This document shows positions 1-7,016 of a stretch of 14,170 nt of DNA, piece by piece. The translations under genes were made by a program, and so were the position numbers. The notes under the pieces were generated by a model. It saw only the letters and a program-made list of their open reading frames with translations, was not told where the DNA came from and did no database searches. The stretch is taken from NCBI GenBank assembly GCA_031268525.1, contig JAIRXA010000132.1, positions 1-14,170 of the forward strand, given 5' to 3'. Source of the DNA: Coriobacteriales bacterium (GTDB lineage: Bacteria; Actinomycetota; Coriobacteriia; Coriobacteriales; UBA8131). Within the stretch, counting starts at the first letter, position 1. Each line of letters begins with the position of its first letter.

Positions 1-70
1 GTTTGCCCTGCATCTCGGTGAGCACGGCGATGAGACGTATTGCATAGTCGGTTCTTCTGGATATTTCCAT
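1..70 (-). CDS. Rrf2-family transcriptional regulator, N-terminal fragment (cut by window edge)
   Basis: Reading the minus strand from an ATG at 70-68 gives 23 codons beginning MEISRRTDYAIRL and continuing IAVLTEMQG before the window ends. This is the characteristic opening of Rrf2-family winged-helix regulators (M-x-I-S-x-x-x-x-Y-A-I-R-x-L). The family includes IscR, NsrR and RirA, many of which sense iron-sulfur clusters, nitric oxide or redox state. The Fe-S cysteines would lie in the missing C-terminal half, so the sensing type cannot be told. A purine-rich AAGGG lies just upstream of the ATG with short spacing. It follows the AAA-like gene by 45 bases on the same strand and may be cotranscribed with it. 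The family call is firm for so short a piece because the motif is distinctive. Confidence 0.75.
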   Translation of the reverse strand, partial: MEISRRTDYAIRLIAVLTEMQGK

Positions 71-115
71 AAACCCTTGCTTTCTACCTACTAGCTTCTC
101 CGATAAATAAAAGCG

Positions 116-1630
116 TTAAAGAAGGTCATGTTCAAGAGCACGATGCAACTCCTCAACAGCGGCATCCTCAAGAAGGCGGTACGACTGAGCCTCATGATCG
201 ACAAAACCTGCAAGCTGAATCAGCACCTCCTCCATCTCGACTTCTCGGAAGTCTCCCGTCCGTAAGGATTCGCGATAGGCTTTCTCGACGGCATTGTGGC
301 CAGCCATGACAATATCGTGACGTGACGCCCCTTCGGAAAGTTGCGCCAGACGCATGAGATCGAGGTGCGCGAAGGAGGAGTGATCCGTCGCAAAACGCTG
401 CCAGACCTCGTAGCGCTCATCGGTGTGTGGCATCTCAATGACAATCTTCTGTACGATGCCGATAAGCGAGCGCAGCGGTTCGGCAAGGATATCGGATGTC
501 GCGGCGGTTGCGATCAGGAAGACTCCTGGCTTGCGCAGAAGGGCCCGCAGGTATCCCGTCATCTCACCTTTTAAGGAACGACCGTGCATTGGCCTGCCGT
601 GACTCTCGATAAGACCAACAGCATGTTCCTCGCTGCCAAACATTCGCTGCAGATGATCGATGTTCTCGACCAGGACAATGCAGGGAGTCTCCAGCTCCAT
701 GATGTCGGGTGGTCCGCCCAAAAAACCGCGCTTGAAGGGACCAGCCAATTTGATGGTGCCGCTGCCGTCGGGCTGTGCCTCGACATCAATATGTAGTATG
801 GGCCAGCCAATCTCGCCAGCGGTTGCATGCGCAAAGAAGGAAACGTCGTCGCGCGAGGGGCCATAAAAGAAGAAGGGCTCCGACAGAGATAGTCCAAAAA
901 CGCCGTGACGGCGGGAAGTGTGCTCAACAAACTCGCGTAGTTTCGCAAAATGCGCTGGAACAAGTCCAAACTGACGCATGTACCTGATCGCGTCGTGGTA
1001 ACCCGCCAGCGCGGCATAATCAAGACGGAACTCATGCGTTCGTTGCGCGTCCTGCGACCGCGAGCCGCCGGAACGCAGGAGCGGGGCAGGGACGGCCAGA
1101 GCTGTGACGGCGGGCATCGCGTCTTCGGGGGTCTCCTCGCCCGATGCGGCATCCACACCCAGATGCTCGAGTGCGTGGCGAATAGAATCGAACAGAGGAT
1201 TACCGCCATGGCGGTTGACCTCCTGGGAGATCGCATCAGCCATGACCTCAAGATCGTCGGTCGTCACGCCCAAATCCTCAAGTTGACGAGTCGCAAGGCC
1301 CTGGAGACGCACGATGCCCTGTTCGGTCTGTTCGTTGGTATTGTAGGGGGCAAGCGCATCGAAGAGCTCTTCGGCTGTCGGACGGTCACCGAGATCGCAG
1401 GCGAGTTCCCAAGCCCTCCGAAGGCCATCGACAACTCGGCCAGAGAGCGTGGTGTCACCGGTCTGCTCCATCTCAAAAGCAGCGCAATACAAATGCAGCG
1501 CAAGGCGGCCCTTGCCATCCGTGAACGCATGATCCGCCGCATCGAGAATCGACGATACCTCGCGAAAAGGACCTTGATATGAAGCGCCATCAAAGGCGTC
1601 ACTGTGGAAGATATCGTGCTCTGAAACCAT
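116..1630 (-). CDS. Degenerate AAA-like ATPase-fold protein, function unknown
   Basis: A 504-residue soluble protein with no signal peptide or membrane segment. Residues 1-180 are acidic, mostly helical and unrecognised. Residues about 245-400 look like an AAA-type P-loop core. The Walker A position reads FFFYGPSRDDVSFF (253-266) and lacks the GK[ST] that binds phosphate. The Walker B position reads CIVLVENIDHL (317-327), with E322/D325 in place of the usual DE pair. A sensor-1-like strand, GVFLIATAATSD, follows at 369-380, then a helical lid-like region. The core fold is therefore suggested while nucleotide hydrolysis is doubtful. The start is supported by AGGGG six bases before the ATG. A candidate promoter with a palindrome lies just upstream, and an Rrf2 regulator follows. 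I do not recognise a named family; it could be a structural or regulatory pseudo-ATPase. Confidence 0.6.
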   Translation of the reverse strand: MVSEHDIFHSDAFDGASYQGPFREVSSILDAADHAFTDGKGRLALHLYCAAFEMEQTGDTTLSGRVVDGLRRAWELACDLGDRPTAEELFDALAPYNTNEQTEQGIVRLQGLATRQLEDLGVTTDDLEVMADAISQEVNRHGGNPLFDSIRHALEHLGVDAASGEETPEDAMPAVTALAVPAPLLRSGGSRSQDAQRTHEFRLDYAALAGYHDAIRYMRQFGLVPAHFAKLREFVEHTSRRHGVFGLSLSEPFFFYGPSRDDVSFFAHATAGEIGWPILHIDVEAQPDGSGTIKLAGPFKRGFLGGPPDIMELETPCIVLVENIDHLQRMFGSEEHAVGLIESHGRPMHGRSLKGEMTGYLRALLRKPGVFLIATAATSDILAEPLRSLIGIVQKIVIEMPHTDERYEVWQRFATDHSSFAHLDLMRLAQLSEGASRHDIVMAGHNAVEKAYRESLRTGDFREVEMEEVLIQLAGFVDHEAQSYRLLEDAAVEELHRALEHDLL

Positions 1631-1685
1631 GTAGTTCCCCTCGGAGGATAGGTATCGTTACCATGATATGCTTCGTACGCCAGAA

Positions 1686-1714
1686 ATGACAGTAGACGGA
1701 GTACAATTTGCCAA
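1686..1714 (-). promoter_or_regulatory. Candidate sigma70-type promoter for the AAA-like gene
   Basis: On the minus strand, TTGGCA (1714-1709, five of six bases match TTGACA) is followed after exactly 17 bases by TGTCAT (1691-1686, four of six match TATAAT). Transcription would start about 50 bases before the AAA-like gene's ATG at 1630. The -35 box sits inside the palindrome at 1703-1719, which fits a regulated promoter. This is based on sequence match only. Confidence 0.4.
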
Positions 1715-1727
1715 ATTGTTGCGCAAC
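1703..1727. promoter_or_regulatory. Two abutting palindromes, operator-like
   Basis: ACAATTT-GCC-AAATTGT (1703-1719) is a perfect inverted repeat with 7-base arms. It abuts the perfect 10-base palindrome GTTGCGCAAC (1718-1727). Both lie between the HAD stop codon (1729) and the AAA-like start, and the first covers the candidate -35 box. No T-tract follows on either strand, so an operator is more likely than a terminator. The binding protein is unknown; the nearby Rrf2 regulator is one possibility. Confidence 0.45.
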
Positions 1728-1728
1728 G

Positions 1729-2496
1729 CTATCCAACGCTCTCTTTCGGCTCGAATGACCAATCCAAAATCTGCCAGCCCCGCTTGCGGGCGGTTTTCTC
1801 CAGAAGAGTTTCTGGATTGATGGCAACGGGCGTCCTTGCCAGAGAAAGCAACGACTCGTCGCTGTAATGGTCACCGAAGGCATGGGTCAATTCCCAGGCA
1901 CCTGGGCCGAAGGTAGCGTCGGCCCACCGGATCAACTGGATTGCCTTCTGCTCACCCTCCGGCGCCTCCCCGAGCAGGTGCCCGGTGTAGGAACCCTCGG
2001 AAACCTCCATCTCGGTGCAGATGAACCAGTCTACTCCGACATCAGATGCCGCCTGCGCCAGCAGAGGACGAAAAGAAGCCGAGACGATGACGGTCTTTTC
2101 CCCCGCGTCGCGACAGGCCAAAATGGCCTCGCGAGCCTTGGGTCGAATGAGCTGCGCAAGTTCAAGGCGATAGAGCTCGGTCATGAAGGCATCGACCTCG
2201 CTTACAGACATATGGCTTAAGGAGGCAAAGATATAGGAGCGCACGACACTCTGATTGACCGGCAGACGCAAACGATAGCGCACGCCCCACCACAGAACCT
2301 TGAGTGCGACGCCATAGGGGATGATGCGTCTACTCACAAGGCGCCGGACCATACAGACAGGGGAATGGCCCTCGAGGATGGTGCCGTCGAAATCGAAAGC
2401 GGCAATGCGAACAGGCACAACAGGCTCGTCGGGTTCAACAGGCTCAAGAGGCTCGTCAGGTTCAACAGGCTCAACAGGCTCGTCAGGAAAAGACAT
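1729..2496 (-). CDS. HAD-IB family phosphatase (SerB-like) with a Glu-Pro repeat N-terminus
   Basis: A 255-residue haloacid dehalogenase-superfamily hydrolase of subfamily IB. Motif I is DFDGT (35-39) with the nucleophile and acid Asp at 35 and 37. Motif II is VSAS (138-141), and the acidic motif is GDHYSD (208-213). The helical cap between motifs I and II is typical of phosphoserine phosphatase-like and 1-acylglycerol-phosphate-associated HAD-IB proteins. The physiological substrate is not apparent. Residues 4-28 are a low-complexity (V/L/D)-E-P repeat ahead of the catalytic domain, which is unusual for the family. The start ATG shares its A with the rdgB stop codon (TGATG), so translation is coupled. 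It is the last gene of the rph-rdgB-HAD operon. No secretion signal is seen, so it should be cytoplasmic. Confidence 0.85.
   Translation of the reverse strand: MSFPDEPVEPVEPDEPLEPVEPDEPVVPVRIAAFDFDGTILEGHSPVCMVRRLVSRRIIPYGVALKVLWWGVRYRLRLPVNQSVVRSYIFASLSHMSVSEVDAFMTELYRLELAQLIRPKAREAILACRDAGEKTVIVSASFRPLLAQAASDVGVDWFICTEMEVSEGSYTGHLLGEAPEGEQKAIQLIRWADATFGPGAWELTHAFGDHYSDESLLSLARTPVAINPETLLEKTARKRGWQILDWSFEPKESVG
2413..2487 (-). repeat. In-frame 9-base tandem repeat encoding (x-E-P)n
   Basis: Variants of GAGCCTGTT and GAGCCTGAC follow one another about eight times on the minus strand. They encode EPV/EPD/EPL triplets at residues 4-28 of the HAD protein. The unit is a multiple of three, so copy-number change would lengthen or shorten the tail without shifting the frame. 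Confidence 0.85.
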
Positions 2497-3128
2497 CAGT
2501 CCTCCCGTTGCATCAGGATCGCCTGCAGGGCTCGCAGGGCGCGACCCCTGTGAGAGATCGCGTTTTTCTCCGCAGGACTCAGCTCGGCCATCGTGCGACC
2601 GTCCGAAACGTCGTCGGGCAGGAAGAGGGGGTCGTAGCCAAAGCCTCCCTCGCCACGTGGAGACAGGGTGATCGTCCCCTCGCTGGTGCCTCGCACCATC
2701 GTCTCGTGACCGTCCTCATCCACGAAGGCCATGGCACAGACAAAACGAGCGGTGCGGTGAGCGGGTACAGTGTCACGCAGGGCCTCCAGCAGTTTGCGCC
2801 TGTTGTCCGCGTCATCGGCACCCTCGCCCGCATAACGCGCAGAGAAGATACCGGGGGCGCCATCGAGCGCATCCACCTCAAGACCGGAATCGTCGGCAAT
2901 CGTCGCGCAGGGTACACCCGAGAAGACACGACTTCGCTCAAAGACAAAACGCGCCTTGATCAGAGCATTACCCTCAAAGGAGCAGGCATCTTCAACGGGT
3001 TCCTCGGTGATGCCAAGATCGGCCATCGTGCGATACTCACAGGCGGGCAAGGTGAGAACAGCTGCGATCTCGCGCACCTTATGCGCATTGCTGGTCGCCA
3101 GTGCGATGATCCGTGTCTGGGCACTCAT
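2496..3128 (-). CDS. rdgB: RdgB/HAM1 non-canonical purine NTP pyrophosphatase
   Basis: A 210-residue member of the HAM1/RdgB family, which hydrolyses dITP, ITP and XTP to the monophosphate plus pyrophosphate and keeps deaminated purines out of DNA and RNA. Family landmarks are all present: the N-terminal TSNAHKVRE (12-20), FEGNALIKA (51-59), DDSGLEVDALDGAPGIFSAR (79-98) containing the catalytic acidic residues, GGFGYDPLF (161-169) and SPAEKNAISHRGRAL (184-198). Length is normal. The start ATG overlaps the rph stop by four bases (ATGA) and has little Shine-Dalgarno sequence of its own, so reinitiation after rph is likely. The downstream HAD gene overlaps by one base. The rph-rdgB pairing is common in actinobacteria and other bacteria. 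The protein is cytoplasmic. Confidence 0.96.
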   Translation of the reverse strand: MSAQTRIIALATSNAHKVREIAAVLTLPACEYRTMADLGITEEPVEDACSFEGNALIKARFVFERSRVFSGVPCATIADDSGLEVDALDGAPGIFSARYAGEGADDADNRRKLLEALRDTVPAHRTARFVCAMAFVDEDGHETMVRGTSEGTITLSPRGEGGFGYDPLFLPDDVSDGRTMAELSPAEKNAISHRGRALRALQAILMQRED

Positions 3129-3838
3129 GAAATGACAGCTCTCTGGGCGTCGAGCAGCCAGGCCAAGCCACCGGTGCCGAGGTCGAGCAGGGCGTCGAGA
3201 CGCGCGCGATCAAAGGTGGCACGCTCACCCGTGCCCTGCACCTCGATGAACTCGCCTGCGCCATTCATCACAAGGTTCATGTCGATCTCCGCACGGCTAT
3301 CTTCGCGATAATCAAGATCAAGGAGCAAACGACCCTCCACCATGCCGACGCTGACGGCGGCGACCTGTCCAAACAGAGGATCGCCCTTCAGGCGACCAGC
3401 CCTGCGCCAGGTAACAAGCGCATCATGCAGGGCGATCCAGGCGCCACAGATCGAGGCTGTACGTGTTCCGCCATCGGCCTGAATGACATCGCAGTCAATC
3501 GTGATGGTGATCTCGCCGAGGGCATCCAGATTGACGACGGAGCGCAGAGAGCGTCCGATCAGACGCTGAATCTCCTGGCTGCGTCCGACGGGCCCGTTAT
3601 GCTCGCGGCGTGTGCGCCTGCCCGTCGAGGCGGGCAGCATCGCGTATTCGGCGGTCAGCCAACCCTTGCCGTTCAGTTTACGCCAGTTGGGAACTCCCTC
3701 GTCAATGCTTGCAGAGCAGAGCACCTGCGTATCACCAAAGCTGACCAGACAGGAACCATAGGCGTTCTTCAGGAAAGCGCGCTCAAAGCTTATGGGGCGC
3801 AGGGAGTTATCGCTGCGGTTATCGGTTCTTGGCGACAT
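3125..3838 (-). CDS. rph: Ribonuclease PH
   Basis: A 237-residue phosphorolytic 3'-to-5' exoribonuclease that trims tRNA 3' ends, using phosphate to release nucleoside diphosphates. Visible landmarks are the opening R-T-D-N-R-x-x-x-S-L-R-P-I, the substrate-binding GRSQEIQRLIGRSLR (85-99), the acidic strand ITIDCDVIQADGGTRT (112-127) with the phosphate-binding GTRT, and a C-terminal D-L-D-Y-x-E-D block. I chose the ATG at 3838 because GAGGAGG stands six bases upstream. A TTG one codon earlier is too close to that site. The gene overlaps rdgB by four bases (ATGA), giving translational coupling. A 77-base gap separates it from murI upstream; a common transcript is plausible but not proven. Length is that of the family. 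Confidence 0.96.
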   Translation of the reverse strand: MSPRTDNRSDNSLRPISFERAFLKNAYGSCLVSFGDTQVLCSASIDEGVPNWRKLNGKGWLTAEYAMLPASTGRRTRREHNGPVGRSQEIQRLIGRSLRSVVNLDALGEITITIDCDVIQADGGTRTASICGAWIALHDALVTWRRAGRLKGDPLFGQVAAVSVGMVEGRLLLDLDYREDSRAEIDMNLVMNGAGEFIEVQGTGERATFDRARLDALLDLGTGGLAWLLDAQRAVIS

Positions 3839-3915
3839 CAAAGGCCTCCTCTATCGTCAGTGCAGACAGGTCGGTACAGGCAGCATGGGCAGGCGAGCTG
3901 AAATGCCATCTTTGC

Positions 3916-4899
3916 TCAGGCGGGCGCGTGCGCCGTCCGAAGCCGCAACCGAGTCCTGAAGTCCTGAAGTGCCTCCTCAAGCTCATGCACCATCACCTGG
4001 CGAGGCGACCCAATGGGACGTTCGAGAATCACCTGGCCGAAGCGAGCAAAATCCTCTCCCTCCGCCGTGGTGCTTGCGAAATGATAGCACGGTTGCGTAT
4101 CAGAGGGAGCAAGTTGACCGCGGCGATCCAGGGTCTCGGCGACATCGCGCACCGTCTCGGTCGCGCTCGATATGATGCGCACCTGAGCGCCCATGATCTG
4201 CCTGATCAGCGGTGTGAGCAGTGGATAGTGGGTACAGCCCAGGACCAGGGTATCAATGTCACAGCGTCGCAAGGGATCGAGATAATCATGGGCTATCTTG
4301 ACAAAGGGCGGACAGTCATAGGCAGCATGGCCCGCAGCCGCGCCACTGGCCAGCGACATACGGTCCAGACGCAGACCCTGCTCGACCATCTCCACGAAGC
4401 GTGGAGTCGCGGTGGAGAAGGTCATGACGCCGGTATCCAGAGCGTGGATGGCTCGGTTGTAGATATCGGAATCGATGGTCGCAGTCGTTCCGATGATGCC
4501 GACACGTCGCGAGATGGTCGCCTGAACCGCGGCTCGCGCGCCCGGTTCGACCACACCGATGACGGGGACGCTCGACTCGCGTTGGATGCTGGTAAGGGCG
4601 GCAGCCGTTGCCGAATTGCAAGCAACGACGATCATCTTCACACCCTGAGCCGAGAGCCAGGCGGTGATCTGACGGGCGAAACCGCGTATTTCCTCCAGAG
4701 GGCGGGGCCCGTAGGGGCAACGCAGGGTATCGCCAAAGTAGAGGATCGACTCCTGTGGCAGGCGTTTGACGATCTCCCGAACAACCGTCAGTCCGCCCAC
4801 CCCTGAATCAAATACTCCTATCGGCAGTGCTGCCGCATCGCTGCCGGGCCGTGCAGCTTCATCTGTGCCCGTACCATATATCGTATTCATGGTAACCAT
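3916..4899 (-). CDS. murI: Glutamate racemase
   Basis: A cofactor-independent enzyme that converts L-glutamate to D-glutamate for peptidoglycan. Residues 27-39 (PIGVFDSGVGGLT) are the family opening. The two catalytic cysteines are in VACNSATAAA (C94) and LGCTHYPLL (C222), and YFGDTLRCPYGPR (54-66) is the usual glutamate-binding loop. At 327 residues it is longer than the usual 265-280 because of about 25 extra N-terminal residues and a C-terminal tail rich in Arg, Thr and Ala. Two ATGs, at 4899 and 4890, are possible starts. Both have weak ribosome-binding sites, and either leaves an N-terminal extension. The neighbourhood murI-rph-rdgB matches the order known from other actinobacteria such as mycobacteria. 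The protein is cytoplasmic. Confidence 0.95.
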   Translation of the reverse strand: MVTMNTIYGTGTDEAARPGSDAAALPIGVFDSGVGGLTVVREIVKRLPQESILYFGDTLRCPYGPRPLEEIRGFARQITAWLSAQGVKMIVVACNSATAAALTSIQRESSVPVIGVVEPGARAAVQATISRRVGIIGTTATIDSDIYNRAIHALDTGVMTFSTATPRFVEMVEQGLRLDRMSLASGAAAGHAAYDCPPFVKIAHDYLDPLRRCDIDTLVLGCTHYPLLTPLIRQIMGAQVRIISSATETVRDVAETLDRRGQLAPSDTQPCYHFASTTAEGEDFARFGQVILERPIGSPRQVMVHELEEALQDFRTRLRLRTAHAPA

Positions 4900-4939
4900 A
4901 CTACCGCACTTGGCGTCTCAGGGGCAGTCGGGGAGAGCA

Positions 4940-4955
4940 GGGAGCCGCCACTCCC
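4940..4955. terminator. Small GC-rich hairpin between the PucR-type gene and murI
   Basis: GGGAG-CCGCCA-CTCCC forms a 5-bp stem with a 6-base loop. It is 29 bases beyond the PucR-type stop codon and before murI. No T-tract follows on the minus strand, so termination would be weak at best. Confidence 0.25.
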
Positions 4956-4983
4956 CCACCTCGCTCCAAAACACCTCAGGCTC

Positions 4984-6609
4984 TCAGGCCCCCAAAAGCC
5001 CCTCACTTGCCGGCTTGAGCTGCTGTTGTTTGGCAAGCAGCTCTCCACCAAGGATGCGGTAGGCCAAAAGCAGATTGAAGCGCAGGATTGGGTCGGATGT
5101 GTCAATGCCAAATTCCTCTTCTATGCGTTCGATACGGTATTTGACGTTGTTGCGATGCATGTGCAGGACGTCGGCAACCTCGGTCGGACGGCGCTCGCAG
5201 AGAAGATAGTGGTACAAAAACCAGTAGTTGTTGGTGCGATTCTTCTCGTCGTAACGCCAAATCTCGCTCAGGATGGCATCCCACTGGGTCTTGCGCAGAA
5301 GGTCCTCTCCCTCGATAACGCCGCGGCCGATCAGGAAATCAAGATAATACTCGTCAAAGTCGATGATGTTGCGAAAGCGGGTATCCGGGCGATGGAAGGG
5401 GCTGGGCGTCATGCCACTGCTCATAGCTGCCGCCTCGCGAGCCTGAAGGAAGGTACAGCACAGAGACCCCAGATTGGGGTAACCGATACTCCTGCCGCCA
5501 CTTATCTCATTTTCTACGAGAACCTCGTTGATTCGCGAGGCAACCGAGCCGGTGGCGGTCGGATGGAGAGAACGGTCACAGGCGAGCTGTCGCTTCTTGC
5601 CGCAGTTAAAGCAAATGGCTATCAGCGCGTCGCCCAGAGACAGAACATGCACCTCGTTTACGCGTAGCGCGATGTCGGAGAGCAGACGTCCGCGAGGAAT
5701 GTGTAGCTGGCTGGTATCCATATAATAAAGACAGAAACGACCCTCATAGGGGATGCCCAGTAACTGACTGCGGTCCTTGATGACTTCCTCGCCGCGAATG
5801 CGATTCTCTATGAGATCGATCAGAAAGACGTCCTTGGCTGGGCTGGTCTTGGGGTCGCTGAGAAAATCGCGCTTTGCGTAGTGGCCAACCCGATTGAGAA
5901 AGAGCATGAAGGTGTCCAGAAGGTACTCCTCGGGCTCCACCACGTTACACATCATAACTATTACCAGCGAGAACGTGCGATTGGCCTTAAAGGAATAAAC
6001 GGCCGTCGTGTACTTGCAGTAGGCCTTTGAGTCGTTGATGACGAGGCCGCTCTGACGCTCCCAGACCTCTGGACGCCGGTAGCGACGGAACAGCTGGATG
6101 TTCTCTTTGGTGTGATAGCCCGAGCGAATAAGGTTTGTGGTGATGGGGTCGTCACAGGGTATATCCTTGGTGTACGCCAGCAGCTTCAAGGCAGGGTCAC
6201 AGACAATCACGTTGTTGCGCAAGAAGCGCGTCGAGAGGTCAAAGAGCTTTTGCAGACCTTCGTCGGCAATGATCGAGGCGTCCATGGTGCGCTCCCAGGT
6301 ACCATAGGTCAAAAAAACATCCTGGAGCAGACGTAGCACTTCCAACAGACCGATGTTGGTGAATACCACAGCGCTTGCGGCCGGAGGAGTTGGCTGCCCG
6401 TAATCGCCTACGTAGAGAAAGGACAGCCGTTTGGAGCTGTGCTGTTCGGGAATATCCGGATCGTCGGTGAGATAGAGGAAGCGGGGGTTGACGTCCTTAT
6501 CAACAAACAGCCGGGCGTCTTCAAAAGAGCTTGCGCCTACCACCGGTTCACAGGCGACAATGCCAACTCGTTCCAACTCGTGCGCCAGGATGTGCAAGGT
6601 TAAGGCCAT
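4984..6609 (-). CDS. PucR-family-type transcriptional regulator (C-terminal HTH_30)
   Basis: A 541-residue soluble protein. The C-terminal part, from RRPTEVADVLHMHRNNVKYR (473-492) through IERIEEEFGIDTSDPILRF and LLLAYRIL, is the typical PucR/CdaR helix-turn-helix. In this family, H-x-x-N-x-x-x-Y-R-x-x-x-I is the recognition helix region. Residues 1-450 hold no membrane segment and look like a sensory region of the type paired with this domain (PurC/GAF-like mixed alpha/beta), which I cannot name exactly. Members usually activate purine, amino-acid or other catabolic genes in response to a small ligand. It is divergent from the GPH transporter at 7017 across a 407-base region rich in inverted repeats, which suggests it controls that cluster and itself. 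Start ATG 6609 has AAAGG upstream. Ligand unknown. Confidence 0.88.
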   Translation of the reverse strand: MALTLHILAHELERVGIVACEPVVGASSFEDARLFVDKDVNPRFLYLTDDPDIPEQHSSKRLSFLYVGDYGQPTPPAASAVVFTNIGLLEVLRLLQDVFLTYGTWERTMDASIIADEGLQKLFDLSTRFLRNNVIVCDPALKLLAYTKDIPCDDPITTNLIRSGYHTKENIQLFRRYRRPEVWERQSGLVINDSKAYCKYTTAVYSFKANRTFSLVIVMMCNVVEPEEYLLDTFMLFLNRVGHYAKRDFLSDPKTSPAKDVFLIDLIENRIRGEEVIKDRSQLLGIPYEGRFCLYYMDTSQLHIPRGRLLSDIALRVNEVHVLSLGDALIAICFNCGKKRQLACDRSLHPTATGSVASRINEVLVENEISGGRSIGYPNLGSLCCTFLQAREAAAMSSGMTPSPFHRPDTRFRNIIDFDEYYLDFLIGRGVIEGEDLLRKTQWDAILSEIWRYDEKNRTNNYWFLYHYLLCERRPTEVADVLHMHRNNVKYRIERIEEEFGIDTSDPILRFNLLLAYRILGGELLAKQQQLKPASEGLLGA

Positions 6610-6652
6610 GACTTCGCCTTTCTCTTCGTCCTGCAGATTGCTCGCTCAGATG

Positions 6653-6702
6653 TCCGATGGTGCCTCGGATGCCTGATGGTGCCACGGATGCCTGATGGTC
6701 CA
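6653..6702. repeat. Imperfect tandem repeat in the PucR-type gene leader
   Basis: CGGATGCCTGATGGTGCCA (6666-6684) is followed directly by CGGATGCCTGATGGTCCA (6685-6702). A partial copy (CCGATGGTGCCT) precedes them from 6654. The copies sit 45-95 bases upstream of the PucR-type start, probably in its transcribed leader. With only two and a half copies and no spacers, this is not a CRISPR. Confidence 0.75.
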
Positions 6703-6748
6703 ATCGATGATCTGTAATGTCATTTTAGCAAAATAGACGCTCAACCAT

Positions 6749-6765
6749 TTGTGCATTTTGCACAA
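6749..6765. promoter_or_regulatory. Perfect inverted repeat, probable operator
   Basis: TTGTGCA-TTT-TGCACAA has 7-base arms and a 3-base spacer in an AT-rich intergenic stretch. If the TAAAAT at 6727-6722 is the -10 box of the PucR-type gene, the repeat is centred near -42 of that promoter, a usual position for an activator site. Its dyad symmetry fits a dimeric regulator; the divergent PucR-type protein is the natural candidate. Confidence 0.5.
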
Positions 6766-6873
6766 TCTTATAAATTGGCTCTTATGCGCCCTATGCGTTT
6801 TCACTATCCCTCTTGCCGATCGGATGCCCATCGCACAATGACGGGCGATTATATGCTTGCCAAACTGGCCACA

Positions 6874-6885
6874 CCAGATATCTGG
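6874..6885. promoter_or_regulatory. 12-base perfect palindrome, possible operator
   Basis: CCAGATATCTGG reads the same on both strands. It lies 132 bases upstream of the transporter start and is flanked by TGGCCA and GGCC. It could be a second regulator site in the divergent region; its role is inferred from symmetry and position only. Confidence 0.35.
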
Positions 6886-6920
6886 CCCCTTATTTGGACC
6901 ATCGGTGAATACCGGAGCCT

Positions 6921-6945
6921 GATAGTAAACACACCGTTTATTATC
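6921..6945 (+). promoter_or_regulatory. Inverted repeat overlapping a -10-like box upstream of the transporter
   Basis: GATAGTAAAC-ACACC-GTTTATTATC pairs at nine of ten positions. The right arm contains TATTAT (6939-6944), one base off the -10 consensus, about 73 bases before the transporter ATG. No good -35 stands 16-18 bases upstream, as expected for an activator-dependent promoter. A repressor binding here would block the promoter. Confidence 0.35.
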
Positions 6946-7016
6946 GGACACTCTGTTTGCTGATGGGTGTAGGACGTGCCGCTGCGGCAACAACGACAAA
7001 GAACAGGGAGGCAGTT

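Larger units (their letters stand above)
6610..7016. promoter_or_regulatory. Divergent control region between the PucR-type gene and the transporter cluster
   Basis: This 407-base stretch has no credible gene. From left to right it holds an imperfect 19-base tandem repeat (6653-6702), a TAAAAT minus-strand -10-like box (6722-6727), a perfect inverted repeat at 6749-6765, a 12-base palindrome at 6874-6885, and a long inverted repeat at 6921-6945 containing TATTAT. It ends with the strong AGGGAGG ribosome-binding site (7005-7011), five bases before the transporter ATG. The 6720-6790 part is AT-rich compared with its surroundings. Confidence 0.6.

Noticed and set aside
950..1582. 210-codon open frame on the plus strand
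   Set aside because: It lies entirely antisense to the AAA-like gene, has no ribosome-binding site and shows no recognisable domain; the minus-strand gene has AAA landmarks.
3829..4806. 325-codon plus-strand open frame
   Set aside because: Antisense shadow of murI, whose two catalytic cysteine motifs are intact on the minus strand.
6653..6702. Tandem repeat considered as the start of a CRISPR array
   Set aside because: Copies are directly adjacent with no spacers and no cas genes are near.
6751..6963. 70-codon plus-strand frame in the divergent control region
   Set aside because: It starts with GTG inside the perfect inverted repeat, has no ribosome-binding site, and covers the other dyads, which explain the region better.
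6646..6999. 117-codon minus-strand frame in the divergent region
   Set aside because: It starts at a TTG inside the carrier's leader without a ribosome-binding site and resembles no protein I know.
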